64,000 nucleotides of DNA, taken from positions 62,001 to 126,000 of the forward strand of contig CAOLHI010004287.1 of the NCBI GenBank assembly GCA_948474755.1, read 5' to 3'. Origin of the DNA: Ctenosaura bakeri. Lineage: Eukaryota > Chordata > Lepidosauria > Squamata > Iguanidae. Of the stretch, positions 32,764 to 43,650 are shown piece after piece. Position 1 is the stretch's first letter, and every line of letters begins with the position of its first letter. The translations under genes were made by a program, and so were the position numbers. The notes under the pieces were generated by a model, which ran no database searches, was not told where the DNA came from, and saw only the letters and a list, made by a program, of their open reading frames with translations.

Positions 32764-33233
32764 TATTAACTTCTTGTACTGTTTCTCAACATAATTCTCA
32801 ATTACATTAAACATATTTAACAAATAGAATTCAGGTTACATTGGAAAACTAAACTAAAGCTAGAATTCTTTATGCGAAAGCATGGCAAAAGGAAAAACCT
32901 CCCACCATAGACTCATGGATTATAGATATTTATGAAGTATTAGAAATGGATAAATTGACAAGGTTGGTGAAAGATAAATCACTAAACAATTTTAAGAATT
33001 GGTGGGAAGATCTAATCACATATTTTGGTGAGAAATGGGGGGAAACTTTTGTTATAGCTTTTAGAGAATAATTTAGATAACATGTTATATATTTATATTT
33101 GATTGTGACCTTTATTTTCCTTTATTTTGGCTATATTATATAAGGAGAATATTTAGTCTGTAATTTGTACATGATACTCTATGTTGATGCTAATCTTTGC
33201 AAATAAATAAGCAGTATAAATAAAAATAAATAA
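32764..33233 (+). mobile_element. L1 LINE, 5'-truncated (470 bp) with 24 bp target duplication
   Basis: The flanks 32740-32763 and 33234-33257 are an identical 24 bp direct repeat (starts ATAAAGTGGAATGG, ends AAAATCAG). The insert ends in an A-rich (AATA)n tail. Perfect long target duplication plus A-rich tail is the signature of L1 target-primed reverse transcription, and the perfect duplication suggests a fairly recent event. Confidence 0.93.
32859..33071 (+). pseudogene. L1 ORF2 C-terminal fragment
   Basis: Seventy codons plus TAA stop, beginning ARILYAKAWQKEKPPTIDSW and ending with a GEKWGETFVIAFRE segment. This is the extreme C-terminus of L1 ORF2 in the style of lizard L1 families. No enzymatic domain is left. 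The frame is intact to its natural stop. Confidence 0.85.
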
Positions 33234-33344
33234 ATAAAGTGGAATGGAGAAAATCAGAATACAATAACATCATACCAGAGAGGAGTACAGTGACATCACA
33301 TAATGCCTTTTCACTTATTACACACTCCAAAGAGAGACATTAAG

Positions 33345-33428
33345 GAAAATATTATTTTGTTTTAATCTATGTGGCAAACCACCTTGAGAAAGGTGGTATC
33401 TAAATTTAAAAAAAGAAAAGAATAAATA
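33345..33428 (+). mobile_element. LINE 3' tail scrap
   Basis: GGCAAACCACCTTGAGAAAG followed by GGTGGTATCTAAATTTAAAA and an AATAAATAGATAA end has the form of a CR1/L2-type 3' tail. Confidence 0.5.
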
Positions 33429-33439
33429 GATAACCAAAC

Positions 33440-33830
33440 TGTGAGCTATCCCAGTTTTAATGGAAATAATTTTGGTTGCCTTGAACTTGAATGGACAATT
33501 AAGACTGATTCATTTTGCAAAAGACCAGCTCATGACCAAGATGAAAAAGAAGCTTCTTGGAACGAGATGGAAAGCAGAGGTAGAGTTGGGCATCATCAGT
33601 GTACTAGTGACACCATATTTCAAATCCCACAACCTCTCCATGTGGTTTCATGTAGATATTAACAAACATGGGCGACAGAACAGAACCCTGAGGCACGCCA
33701 CAGACCAATGGTCAGAATGTTAAATGGGAGCTCCTGAGCACCACCTTCTGAGTTTGCCCCTCCAAGAGACTGAACACAATGTAAAGCAGTGCCTCCTGAT
33801 GTGAAACTGACTCTATGTTTTCAGTTTTCA
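33440..33830 (-). pseudogene. L2-like reverse transcriptase fragment
   Basis: Minus-strand reading near 33695-33570 gives GVPQGSVLSPMFVNIYMKPH, then GEVVGFEIWCH, a stop, and YTDDAQLYL. PQGSVLSP and Y-x-DD are the fingers/palm motifs of L2/CR1-clade reverse transcriptases. The catalytic box is YTDD, and a stop codon directly precedes it, so the copy is dead. Ends are approximate; endonuclease and C-terminus are absent. Confidence 0.85.
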
Positions 33831-34128
33831 GGATGAAACAAAATGCACTGGCAGTGTATTTGATATCTCATACCTGCAATGATTTGCTACCAGGATGTAA
33901 AAGGGTAAGAAAACTCCTATTCAAGAAGGGAAAGGGCTGTTTCTGTTGAGGTCACCCTTTCCTACCGCTTACTTGCCTGCATCTCCTCTTCAAAAGGGTT
34001 TTCCTCTTAGCCACCTTCATTAGTCAGGAAAAAATTGTCTGTGAAGAGAGTACTAGGAAGTGTCTGAGTAGAGGACAAGTGTTTAATTTGTCTTTGGCTA
34101 CTACTGTGTATATGGCATTTATTGTATA

Positions 34129-34927
34129 CTGACATATTTACTCAGCACTGCCTGGGATTTTATTTTCTCACTGGTAACTCTTGCTAGAACTACCCTACTT
34201 TAGGAATTAGATGTTATTGAAATACACAGATTTGATATCCTGTGTCTGTAATTCCCCAAACTGTGTTGTCTAGTACCTGTAACTTTTCCCCAATCTAATC
34301 TGTATTCAGAGTTGTTAACATACAGAGGTTCAGTTTCTGAGGGAATACACTGCCTTCCTCCTCCTTGCTGCTAGGCCTTGCTTCCATAGCACCCTGCCAA
34401 GCCCAAGAGCTGTCTGGCTGAGAATTCTAAAGGCCTCTCCCTAAACTACCAATCCCAGGGTTCCATGGAATCTTCATAGGCAGCCAATCATATGAAGTCT
34501 TCTTGCCTGGCACAGCCAATCATATGAGGTCTTCGCCTGCCTCACATATGTTGGAATTAACAATACTTACAATTTTAGTCATTATGGGGTTAATTGGTCT
34601 ATTAGTGTTATAGAGGACCTTCACCTGCTACTGTTATTGGAAGCAGTTGTAAAGGCTCTATACGAGTAGCGTTCTCTTAGTGAACATTCACTTCTTGATT
34701 TGCTGTTGCTGCAGTTTGTATCATATCTTGCTTCATTGTGGTATTGTATTATATATTGATATATTTTGTATGCCCATGTTCTCTTTTAACCTTTTGTATA
34801 TAAAGAACCTATATATTAACTAGAATATGTAAAAGATTATTTCTCTTTCCCTATTTTGTCTTCTGAATTTCTTTTTTATTTACAACAACATAGATGAACT
34901 CACAAACTCTGACTTTTGTATATTAGA
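34129..34927 (-). mobile_element. non-autonomous Helitron, interrupted by a solo LTR
   Basis: Minus orientation: 5' end TCTAATATACAAAAGTCAGA (read from 34927), 3' end AAATATGTCAG at 34129, where the usual CTAG has mutated to TCAG. Body is collinear with the copies at 19514 and 29977. Net length without the LTR is about 455 bp. It contains GCCAATCATATGAGGTCTTC and a family A MITE fragment (34402-34463). Confidence 0.85.
34549..34887. mobile_element. solo LTR of an LTR retrotransposon (339 bp)
   Basis: Starts TGTTGGAATT and ends TTACAACA, so the ends are TG...CA with a 5 bp inverted terminus TGTTG/CAACA. A perfect 5 bp target duplication ACATA flanks it (34544-34548, 34888-34892). A TATATAAAG box lies at 34797-34805, which suggests plus-strand orientation. 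No internal coding region remains, as expected after recombination between two LTRs. The TGTTGGAAT start resembles Ty1/copia LTRs, but the class is not proven. Confidence 0.88.
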
Positions 34928-34969
34928 TTAGCAAATACTTGTAATTTATCATTTTAGTATGTACTCCTT

Positions 34970-35060
34970 GGTGTTATCCTGTTCAAGTACTAACCAGGGC
35001 TGACACTGCCTAACTACTAAAATCTGACAGGATCTGGTTCCTTCATGACATTTAGGTCCT
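34970..35060 (-). mobile_element. 5S rRNA-derived SINE fragment
   Basis: GTTCAAGTACTAACCAGGGC, TGACACTGCCTAACTACTAA and ATCTGACAGGATCTGGTTCC are the complement of decayed 5S rRNA. It abuts the end of the Helitron. Confidence 0.75.
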
Positions 35061-35064
35061 TGAT

Positions 35065-35955
35065 AAGATATATATATATAATGTAGATATTAGTCTTTAC
35101 TTGGACAAGACTTCCACAGATAACAGAATGTAATTGGCCAGCACTGCCCATTGGTGCAGAGTAGGAGCTAGGCAGCACTTAGTTTAAAACTTGTTTCAGC
35201 CATGAACTTACTATTTATCTTTATGGAATTATATTACAGAAGCCTTTGCTCATTAAGGAAGTCTTTGTTTAATGAACAAACCAGGGTGGGGCAGAGGGGA
35301 GTGGAATTGTTACATGGCATAGCACACAAGGCTGCTGTAGAAATTTTTGAAGTAATGCCTATGAAATACTTTACAGTGGTATAGATGTATTAGGACCTCC
35401 ACTATATTCTTATATCAGTCCAGACTGCTACTCTAGATGATCAGCAAAGCACATTTTAGTGCTTCCAAATATATGTATACAAGAGTTCAAACAGTGAAAA
35501 AGATGTCACTGAGTCTTAACTTCTGGACACTATAGTTTCTATGTGTGCTGCTCCCTCTGCTTTCTAGTCCTCTGATTGCTAGGCAGGCCCAAAAGCACTG
35601 ACATAGTCCATATATACTCATGGATAAATGGCTGCATTTGTGTAGTGTTTGGGTGGTGAAAGCTAGGAGAACTTTGGCTTGGTGATCTTTCTGAGGGCAA
35701 TGAGGGGGACCAAACTGCAGGTCATATACAAGACGCAACCAAATTTTCTCCAAAAGCACGCTCACAGCCACAAAGCAGAGGGAAACATCATTCTATGCAG
35801 AGCACAAGATGGGGGTGGAAGCATTTTAAAAAATTTTTTAACTACTATTGACATATGGCTTCACTGCTCCTCTGTGGTAGAGATGCCAAGGAAACCCTAT
35901 GAACAAAAAGATCACCTTTTGTTTGTTCTAGGGAAGGAAGTGAGGAGAAGTCATC
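35065..35955. other. unassigned sequence
   Basis: No exon or element recognised; open frames on both strands are short and unmatched. Confidence 0.4.
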
Positions 35956-35959
35956 ACAG

Positions 35960-36050
35960 AACATAGAACCACAGAATGAGAGTTGTGAGGGGGCCCGTAA
36001 GCCATCATGTCCAATCTCCTGCTCAGCTCTCTTCGCCATTCAGTCCATTG
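35960..36050 (-). mobile_element. CR1 3' end scrap
   Basis: ACATAGAACCACAGAATGAG followed by CATCATGTCCAATCTCCTGC is a diverged version of the CR1 3' end at 18542. Confidence 0.5.
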
Positions 36051-36181
36051 TGTACTGAGATATGGGAAGGTTTGTATTGGGAAGAGGAGAAATCATGGTT
36101 TGGGCAATATAACCCCTCACACATATGTCTTTTAATATCTAGAAAAACTTTGAGACTGGTTTTCCACATATCCAAGACCAA

Positions 36182-36601
36182 AGCCCTTTCCGCACCTTAC
36201 CGTCTTCCAGCGCTGGGGTGTGGGGATAGTGAAAGCAGCCTCTGGCGGGAGGCTCTCATGTCTGGGGTCCTTTGGCTCCACACAAGCTGCCTGCTTGCAC
36301 GAGAGCCCCACCTCTTCCTTCCGCAGCGCAGCCTGGGAGTTTCCCAGGCTGCACTGGGGCAGTAAGTGTGACTGGCATGGCTCCGGAGGCTCCGCACACC
36401 GAGTAAGTGCATGCGGGGCCTGGGAGCAATGCGCAATCACACACCATTTTCAGCTTCTAGACAAAATGAAAAGGTGCACGATCAGCGCCTGCCAGCCCCT
36501 GGAGCATAGCGCAATTGTGAGTGCATCGTGCGGCGCGCTCCTCACAACCGTGTGACACTCCAGGACCTCTTTTGCATGGAAAATGCCATGTAAAAAGGGC
36601 C
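36182..36601. mobile_element. MITE family B (420 bp)
   Basis: Termini AGCCCTTTCCGCACCTTACC and GTAAAAAGGGCC; CAA on both sides (36179-36181, 36602-36604) is the 3 bp target duplication. GC-rich interior with the AGCCTGGGAGTTTCCCAGGCT palindrome region. It accounts for all open frames of 36.1-36.6 kb. Confidence 0.9.
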
Positions 36602-36604
36602 CAA

Positions 36605-37670
36605 GTGTCTACCTAGCCTAGCTGATATCCCTCAGATAAAAGAAAGATGTTCTGAACCTTGAGTGAAAAAATAAAAAAAATCTCACGGATATTTCACATA
36701 TTTTTCCCTTGAAAAGACTGAAATGTGACCTATAGATAAGATAAGAATGTCACCCTATCTATTTTGTGTACAAAAAAGAAAAGAAAAGAGGTTAGCACTG
36801 AGCTTTGGGGTCTCTAGTTTGTGGCTGGAATAGCTATTTGATCCATTTTGTTCATGTTGTACGCTAATGAGGCAGTTCTCAAATTGTGAGGTGCAATAGT
36901 TGCTTGGGGAGGGAACACAAGCAAATTCAGTCTGCAAGTACAGCAAATGTGAAAAAGGACAGGCCTGTGTGTCTGTGTAGACTGTTGAGGATTAACTCGT
37001 CTCTGCAAAAGAGCGACACAAAGTGTTTTTCCCCTCAATCCCTTCCTCCAACCTCAGACATAGCAAAAATTGGCTTCCCTTTTTTTAATGGTTTTCCTGC
37101 TCAGCTTCTCTGAATGTTCCATCATTGACACAGCAGGTGCATGCTCCTTAGCAAGGACAAGGCAATTTCTCAGGTGGGACAGGAGGGAAGTGAAGATGGG
37201 AGAGCAGGAGAATTCAGCATTAAGATGGGAAGCATGTGTGGCACAAGGGGCCTTTGAGAGAGAAAGGGAGAAAGAAGCAAGGGATAGGACACAGGGAGAA
37301 GCAACACTGAAGGAGTGCAATTTCCTCATGTAGATGTAAAGAGGGTCACAGGGGTAAAAAGTTTGAGAACCACTGCCGTAATCAGTATGCAAATGAATGC
37401 ATTTCATAAGGAATTTGTTTGCTTGTTTTTACAAACCATGACAAGGAGAAGAAAGAAGTACTTATGCGTCGATCCAGGGGATGAAACAAGGAAAGTTCTC
37501 TCATGTCCTCTTCAACTTTACAGTGGGTCAGATCTGGGTTGTTTGATTTTTGCTTGGAACGCACATGACTGATGGAGAGTTTTATGTGGTTCAAAGACTA
37601 GTGGAACATGTTTAACTAATCAACTGGACAAATAAAAGATGTCATCTATTCCTATGTAGAAAAAGATGCC
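36605..37670. other. unassigned sequence
   Basis: No exon or transposon recognised. Around 37140-37330 is a purine-rich stretch (GGGAGAAAGAAGCAAGGG) that keeps frames open on one strand. Confidence 0.4.
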
Positions 37671-37674
37671 ATCA

Positions 37675-37865
37675 GTGGAGTGCTGGCTTAGGAAACAGGA
37701 CATCCAAGTTCATATACTTCCTCAGTCAGGAAGGTTTTTGGATGGCCTCGAGCAACTCACTAATTTGCATCCTAATATACCTGACAGGATTGTTGTGAGG
37801 ATAAAATAAGAACTGAGTGTATTATTACATGCTTGGAGGTTATTGAGCAGAACGGAAACATATAG
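37675..37865 (+). mobile_element. old MIR-like SINE
   Basis: GAGCAACTCACTAATTTGCA, ACCTGACAGGATTGTTGTGA and GGATAAAATAAG match the central part and 3' part of MIR-type SINEs; the tRNA head would lie near 37680. Strongly diverged, so an old insertion. Confidence 0.6.
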
Positions 37866-38132
37866 TAAGTTCATTTGTTCCTCAGTCTGAAGGAACAAAA
37901 TGGCAAAATCAACTTGGTCTGACTTATTTTTATTTCCTAAGAACTTCATATGAGTTCAGTCCCTGACTAATTATGGAGATATGAGACTCAGATGAGTTTG
38001 TCTACACAAAAGGATTCAAGTTTCACTGAGTGAAAGAGAAAAGGGGAAGTGAACTATGAACTCATAAGAGAACACTGAATGAGCCTCTGAAATCATCTTG
38101 TTATCGAAATACCATTTCCTTGAGGAGCCTTA

Positions 38133-38334
38133 GGGCCTTTCCACACTACACTGTTATAGTGCTATTATTCTGCTTTCAACATACTGTGCAATTCTGGGAT
38201 TTATATTTTACTCAGGCCAAAGAGCTCTCTGGCTGAGAATTATAAATGCTTCTTCCTAAACTGTGAACCCCAGGATTCTATAGGATGTTGAAAGTGGAGT
38301 AATAGCACTATAATAGTCTAGTGAGAAAAGGGCC
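38133..38334. mobile_element. palindromic MITE family A (202 bp)
   Basis: Termini GGGCCTTTCCACACTACACT and GTGAGAAAAGGGCC; TTA flanks on both sides (38130-38132, 38335-38337). Interior has GAGCTCTCTGGCTGAGAATT, the same core found inside the Helitrons. Confidence 0.88.
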
Positions 38335-38399
38335 TTAATCTATTAGTAGCTTAATCTTGTAGTGACTGAGGCCTGTGTCTTATATACATAGCTTCATAA

Positions 38400-38475
38400 C
38401 TTATCTCCATGCCCTATGAAATTCATGAGGTCTCCATAAATCAACAGGCAACTTGAAGGCACATACACACAGAGA
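38400..38475 (+). mobile_element. SINE tail fragment
   Basis: CTATGAAATTCATGAGGTCT and AACTTGAAGGCACATACACA are the end of a 5S-type SINE. Confidence 0.65.
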
Positions 38476-39039
38476 GTAAGATATTAATCTGTTTGTGCCA
38501 CTTGCCTAACTTGTTCCTCCTAAACTACCCTACGGTTCCCAGGTACAAAGGAGGATGACCCTATTCCCATTTTGAGCTAAGTTTCAGCTGCCAGTCTGGC
38601 TGGTTTCAGCACGGGTAATGGGAGTCGGTTTGAGCAGCAACATCTCTTGAGCCAGCTCTTCCAACGCCACTAAAACCATCCTCACTTTGCCATTTTAAGT
38701 ATGCTTAATACTATATTTACTGTCAATGCTGGCTTCCACTTTCTTTTCAACCAGACCTACTGTTCTGTTTTCACTTTGCCCACAATCCACTCTTTCTCTC
38801 CCCAGGACCTCTTAGCCCATTTAGTAGTTTGCCTTACAACACTTGCTATTTTAGAAATATCCAACTATCATCTTAGCTTTCCCTGCTTCAAAGAGCTTAA
38901 GTATATTATCAGTATAGATCAGAAATTAAGTATATTATTAAGCCATTGTCCCACAACTTCATATTAGTGATGAAAGAGTGGAGAAAAAGATCTGAATCCT
39001 GTCAATAGCCCCACTGAATCATTTGTTGAATGGTGAGTC

Positions 39040-39190
39040 CAGAGGCATATCTACGGTGGGCCAAGTAGGGTACATGCCCTGGGTGCCAATGCCGGGGGGG
39101 AGTGTCAAGCAAAGCCATGCCAGAAGAAGCAGAGGAGGAGGAAGTGGCTCTGGAGGTAGGGGTGCAATTCTACGCTTGACTGAGGTGCTG
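39040..39190 (+). mobile_element. hAT-type non-autonomous element (about 151 bp)
   Basis: Starts CAGAGGCATATCTACGGTGG and contains AAGTAGGGTACATGCCCTGG. Same length and text as the copy at 44353. End CTG at 39188-39190 and flanks GGTGAGTC / AGTGAGCA (5 of 8 agree) are plausible but decayed. Confidence 0.65.
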
Positions 39191-39564
39191 AGTGAGCAAC
39201 TACATACATAAATCCTTTTGATTGATTGTATCTACTTTGGTTAAGACTACCAATAGGATTCAGGCCAAAGATTTGAGACTGTAACGAGGAAGGCGATGGA
39301 GAGAGTAGTTCTCTGTTCTCTCAAGCACACCAGTCAAATATGGCAGCCATATCACTAGTGGTTAACAAACTGTAAATTTTTAAAGGAAGAGACAGACAGT
39401 CAAAATTTCATCCAATCCTTTCCTGGTTATTAAATCAACAGATGCAGATAAAGAAAACACATCCAATTTTTATTAATAGATAATTGTAGACCATTGTTGG
39501 GATAATTCTTTAGTGGTTTCAGTGCTCCCACCACCTTCACAGGTGCATCTGGAACATGGGAATG

Positions 39565-39900
39565 GCTTTTCTTGGTGGCTGTTCCCAAGTTTTGTGACTC
39601 CCTCCCTAGGGAGGCTAGGATGGCTCCCTCTTTGCTGTCCTTCCATCAGCAAGTGAAAACTTTTCTAGCCTAACATGTTTTCAGGAACTGACTGTAGAGA
39701 TTTTGAACGGCATGCTATTCTATAGCCTTTGCAACTGATTTAAAATAATTTTAATTCTATTGATCATTTAATTGCATTTTACCAATATGTTTTTACTTAT
39801 GCCTTAGTATGTATTTTCAATTCTATTTATTTTAGTTTTTTGCAATCTGCTTTGGGAGCCAATTGATGAAAAAGTCAGGATATATGTGAAATCATTATGA
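39565..39900 (+). mobile_element. L2-like LINE 3' end
   Basis: Plus-strand translation gives CDSLPREARMAPSLLSFHQQ, VKTFLA, then a stop; a T-rich 3' UTR follows and ends TTTGGGAGCCAATTGATGAA. This is the last part of the L2-type ORF2 plus tail. The family differs from that at 61783. Confidence 0.7.
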
Positions 39901-40321
39901 TGATGTGTCCTATGCCAGCAGTAAGCCAAGGCTTACAGCTGCCTATTTAATCTGTTGTCAGGAGCTGGCAAGCAAAGTTTTGACTTAGTCATTTTGCAGT
40001 GTGAGTTTACAATAAATCTGGAGAGAGAGGGTCCAATGGCAAAATCTGTAGATGAGGCAAAGGTTAAGGGTTCTAGGAACCTGAGCAAGGAATCTGAGTA
40101 TAAGTTGGGCTGCTTCCACTGATAGAATCAGTTGGCTACAACAGCCTCCTTCTATTCTGGTCTCTCTTTATATAGATTCAGTCTTACCCAGCAGTTGGCC
40201 TAATTAATATGTCCTTCTTATATAAATGCTCTAAGATGGCTGGGCTCTCCCTTTTCCACCTACACTGGCTGCTGTAAGTATTCTTCCTCTCATGTTTCTG
40301 AGGTGTGGCTGTTGGGAAGGG

Positions 40322-40415
40322 TCTTGTCTGGGTCCTAGGATAGAAGAATGACATGATGGCCAAAAGGATCTTGTCTGGGTCCTAGGATAGGGGAAATGAC
40401 ATGATGGCCAAAATC
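40322..40415. repeat. 47 bp tandem duplication
   Basis: Two adjacent units starting TCTTGTCTGGGTCCTAGGAT and ending ATGACATGATGGCCAAAA plus 3 bases, with few differences between them. Confidence 0.9.
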
Positions 40416-40540
40416 AGCTTGTGCTTAACTAAGTAACTCCTCCTGCCCCAAGCACCCCCCAGAAAAAAATGACTGAGTAGTGACTGCAAATACAAAACAG
40501 TTACCTAACCATTCTGTTTTATGCTCACCATTGCTACTTA

Positions 40541-40947
40541 GGCCCTTTCCGCAACTCACCTTTTTGCAGAGCTGGGGTGCGGGGATTGTGCGAGCAGCCT
40601 CTAGTGAGAGGCTCTCATGTCCCGGTTCCTTCAGCCCCACAGCTGCTGCCTGCTTGCATGAGAGCCCCTCCTCTTCCTACCACAGTGCAGCCTGGGAGTT
40701 TCCCAGGCTGCGCTGGGGCAGGAAGCATGAGTGCCATGGCTTCAGAGCTCCGCATGCACGGCAAGTGCGTGCAGGGCTCCAGAGTGATCTGTGATCGGGC
40801 ACCATTTTCGACTCACAGATGAAAATGAAAAAGTGCGCGATTGGTGCCTGCCAGACCCTGGGCATCGAGTGATTGCGAGTGTGTCGTGTGGACCACTCTT
40901 TGCAGTCGCATGACGCTCGAGGGGCCCTTTCGCATGGCAAAAGGGCC
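40541..40947. mobile_element. MITE family B (407 bp)
   Basis: Termini GGCCCTTTCCGCAACTCACC and CATGGCAAAAGGGCC; TTA target duplication (40538-40540, 40948-40950). Lacks about 12 bases near the right end compared with other copies. Confidence 0.9.
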
Positions 40948-40954
40948 TTAGTCA

Positions 40955-42115
40955 CAACTTTGACACTATTGCCACAATCATAATTCACTTCCCAGCCTAC
41001 TTTGTTGGGCATCAGCTGCATGGGGAAAAGGAGGGCCGTTCTGATGGTGATTGGAGAATGGTCGAATGATGTTTCCATTGGGTTGGTGGGGCATGACCAA
41101 GAGAAGTTGCTTAGTTAAGTACTTAGTTAAGTATTAGCTGATATAGGATTCCAGTCAATAGCAGCAGCTGCAGCAGCTTTCTTTTTTTTAAAACTGTTTT
41201 GAGATTAGGCTTTACAAGCATCTTCTTCTTAGATATTTTTGCCCCACATGGTGTTGGTGCTCAGCCACTGATGAAGTGAGCAGGCAAGTAGATTTATGCA
41301 AAGCCTGGATTTGGCTCCACATTCTTTCTGGCTGATGTAAAAAAAAAAAGGAAAGGAAAGGGGAAAAAAAATCCCAGCCCTACAAATAAACAACACATTT
41401 TTGTTTGTTCTTTTATTGATATCTGACTGCTACATATGGAGGAATTTCTTTTGAGTGATGTTGTTTTCCAGTTGCCAGGTTGCCAATATGCCATGAAAAA
41501 ATAGGCTCGTTGGAATGACAGAAGACGCAAGATGTACAGCAGAAATGGTGTGGTCTGTTGCAATAAATTACAGGTTTCCTTTTCATGTACAGCACTAAAG
41601 GCAGCACTGATGCAATTAGCTACAGCTGGTTACAGAACAAAAACATGCATCTGGGGATGGAGCAGGCAGACCAGAGGGAACTAACTTGTATGTTCTGGAA
41701 GGCATCACTTTAAAAAAGGAGGGGTGAGGGGTAAAACTGTAATTTTCATTCCTGGGCTCAACACATTCGAGGAACCTTTATTTCTCCTCATAGGATTCCA
41801 GAGCAGCGAAAACTTCAGAACCTAACAAGCACTTTTACTTCATTGTAGAACAATTAGCAGATAGGGCTAGGTTATAGCTGTTCCCTACAACTGAAGCAAG
41901 ATAAAAATGAAAGCAAAAATAAGAATGTGTCACAGGAGTGAATTCTGAGTGACTAATGATTTGCCTAATAAAGATAATGTCCTAAAATTGATTTTTTCCC
42001 CCCTTTATGGTCAGCATAGCAACTTTTATACCTTAGACTTTTGTAAATATTGCTGGGACACCAAAGCCTCGTGATGGATTATATGAGCAGACAAATTCCC
42101 CTCCTCTGTTATTAT
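40955..42115. other. unassigned sequence, possible conserved non-coding part
   Basis: No repeat or exon recognised. The part 41395-41640 is non-repetitive and rich in transcription-factor-like words (TGCAATTAGCTACAGCTG, GTTGCCAATATG), see findings. Confidence 0.4.
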
Positions 42116-42160
42116 ATTAGATCAAGATTGACTTGACAGCAGTTAACAACAATAATTACT
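42116..42160 (+). mobile_element. RTE-type 3' tail scrap
   Basis: AGATTGACTTGACAGCAGTT and AACAACAATAA match the tail at 32340 and the RTE 3' end at 2319. Confidence 0.6.
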
Positions 42161-42181
42161 GTATCATGCCCAAGCACCGTT

Positions 42182-42232
42182 GTTGCTGTTGTTGTTGTGT
42201 GTCTTCAAGTTTTTTTCTGGCTTATGGAGAAC
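42182..42232 (-). mobile_element. SINE tail fragment
   Basis: TTGCTGTTGTTGTTGTGTGT and CTTCAAG with CTGGCTTATGG is the complement of the main SINE tail. Confidence 0.65.
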
Positions 42233-42236
42233 CTAT

Positions 42237-42347
42237 GGCCATTTCCGCACTAGATTGTTATAGTGATATTATTCCACTTTCAACATCTATGGAATCCTGG
42301 GGTTTGCAGTTTAGGGAAGGGTCTCAAGACCTCGTGCAGAAATGGCC
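42237..42347. mobile_element. MITE family A, internally deleted (111 bp)
   Basis: Termini GGCCATTTCCGCACTAGATT and GTGCAGAAATGGCC are present but most of the right arm is gone. The flanking triplets do not agree. Confidence 0.75.
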
Positions 42348-43013
42348 CAAGTCTACCCACTGAAAAAGAAATGCGGAATAAATCTAGTATAATTATTTCT
42401 CAGAGGTCAAACCTATATATTACAGAAAAATGGATGTATTCTGTGACACTATTTGGCTTTTTAAAGACATACAACGTAAAGTTCTAAAAGGATAGTTGTG
42501 CAGTTCAGAATTAAAGAAATATGGAAATTGTTTATGCTGGTTAAGTTTTTTAAAAAATGTGTGTGATAAGAATGTGAAACAGATGTGAATGTGAAGAAAA
42601 CCGAACAATCCCAGAATGTTATCATTATCAATAACAATGAATAAGTGACTCAGGTGTGAATGGAGACATTTGAAGACAAGATTTTTTTCCACCCAAAAGA
42701 TAAGTGTACCAAACATTCAGATTTAACAATGCCCTTCAAATCTGACCCACATAGATTCCCCCTCTTTTCCAGAAGTGAGAGAAGAGAAATGTTGCTGTAT
42801 AGGCTGGTGGTGTAGCAAGCTCTCAAAATATAATATAACCCACCCTCCACATTTCTGAGAGTTAAGGGCACAGGACCCATGTGAAAGTAGAAAAATTATG
42901 AATAAGATTTTAAAACCTTTTCTACTCTTAGGACTAACCAGTCCCAGCAGCAGAGGAGACTGATCTAGCTCCTGGCACCCCCCAATCCCCCCCTCCGCTG
43001 TCTCTTGTCTTTC

Positions 43014-43650
43014 AACAGCACCTCCTTTGCAATCTCTCTTCCAAGAGAACATCCTCTGCCTTCTCTTACTTCCTAACCTGCAATCCACCTCTATGTGTTT
43101 CACTTCCCATCTTTTCCCCTTTGTTTTCTCCACTAAAAGCACTTCCTCTGCCTTCTCTTACTTCCCAGTCTATGATCTACAGCTAAGCCTCTTCCCAGCT
43201 TTCCCTCTTCCTCCTCCTCCAGAAACACCTCTTCTTCCTTCTTTTACTTCCCACTCTACAATCCACATCTAAGCCTTTTCCCGCCCTTTCTTGTTCTCCA
43301 GCAGCACCTCTTTTATTCCCACACCTAAGCCCTTTCTCACCCTTTCCCTTTTCTCCTCCAACAGCACTTCCTCTACCTTCTCTTGGTTCCCAATACACCA
43401 TCCACATCTGAGCTTCTTCCCATCTTTCCCCCTTTCTCCACTCCAGCAACAGGAGCTCCTCTGCCTTCTCTTACTTTTCTACCCACAATCCACCTTTAAG
43501 TCCACTTCCCATCTTTTCCCCTTTCTCCTCATCCAAAAAACCTCCTCTGCCTTCTCTTACTTCAGAGCAAGATCCCTCTCTAAGCCCCACTTCCCATCTT
43601 TTCCCTGTCAGCTCCTCCAGCAGCACTACTTCTGCCTTCTGTTACGCTGT
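43014..43650. repeat. pyrimidine-rich minisatellite, units of about 60-90 bp
   Basis: Some seven to eight tandem units, each beginning near CCTCTGCCTTCTCTTACTTC and ending CCCATCTTTTCCCCTTTCTC then a CTCCAGCAGCA-like join. Units vary in length; one near 43304-43364 has lost about 25 bases. The plus strand is almost purely C/T over long runs, which is why open frames appear on both strands. No protein is implied. Confidence 0.88.

Noticed and set aside
35960..36365. 129-codon plus-strand open frame
   Set aside because: Starts in a CR1 scrap and runs into a family B MITE; no single origin.
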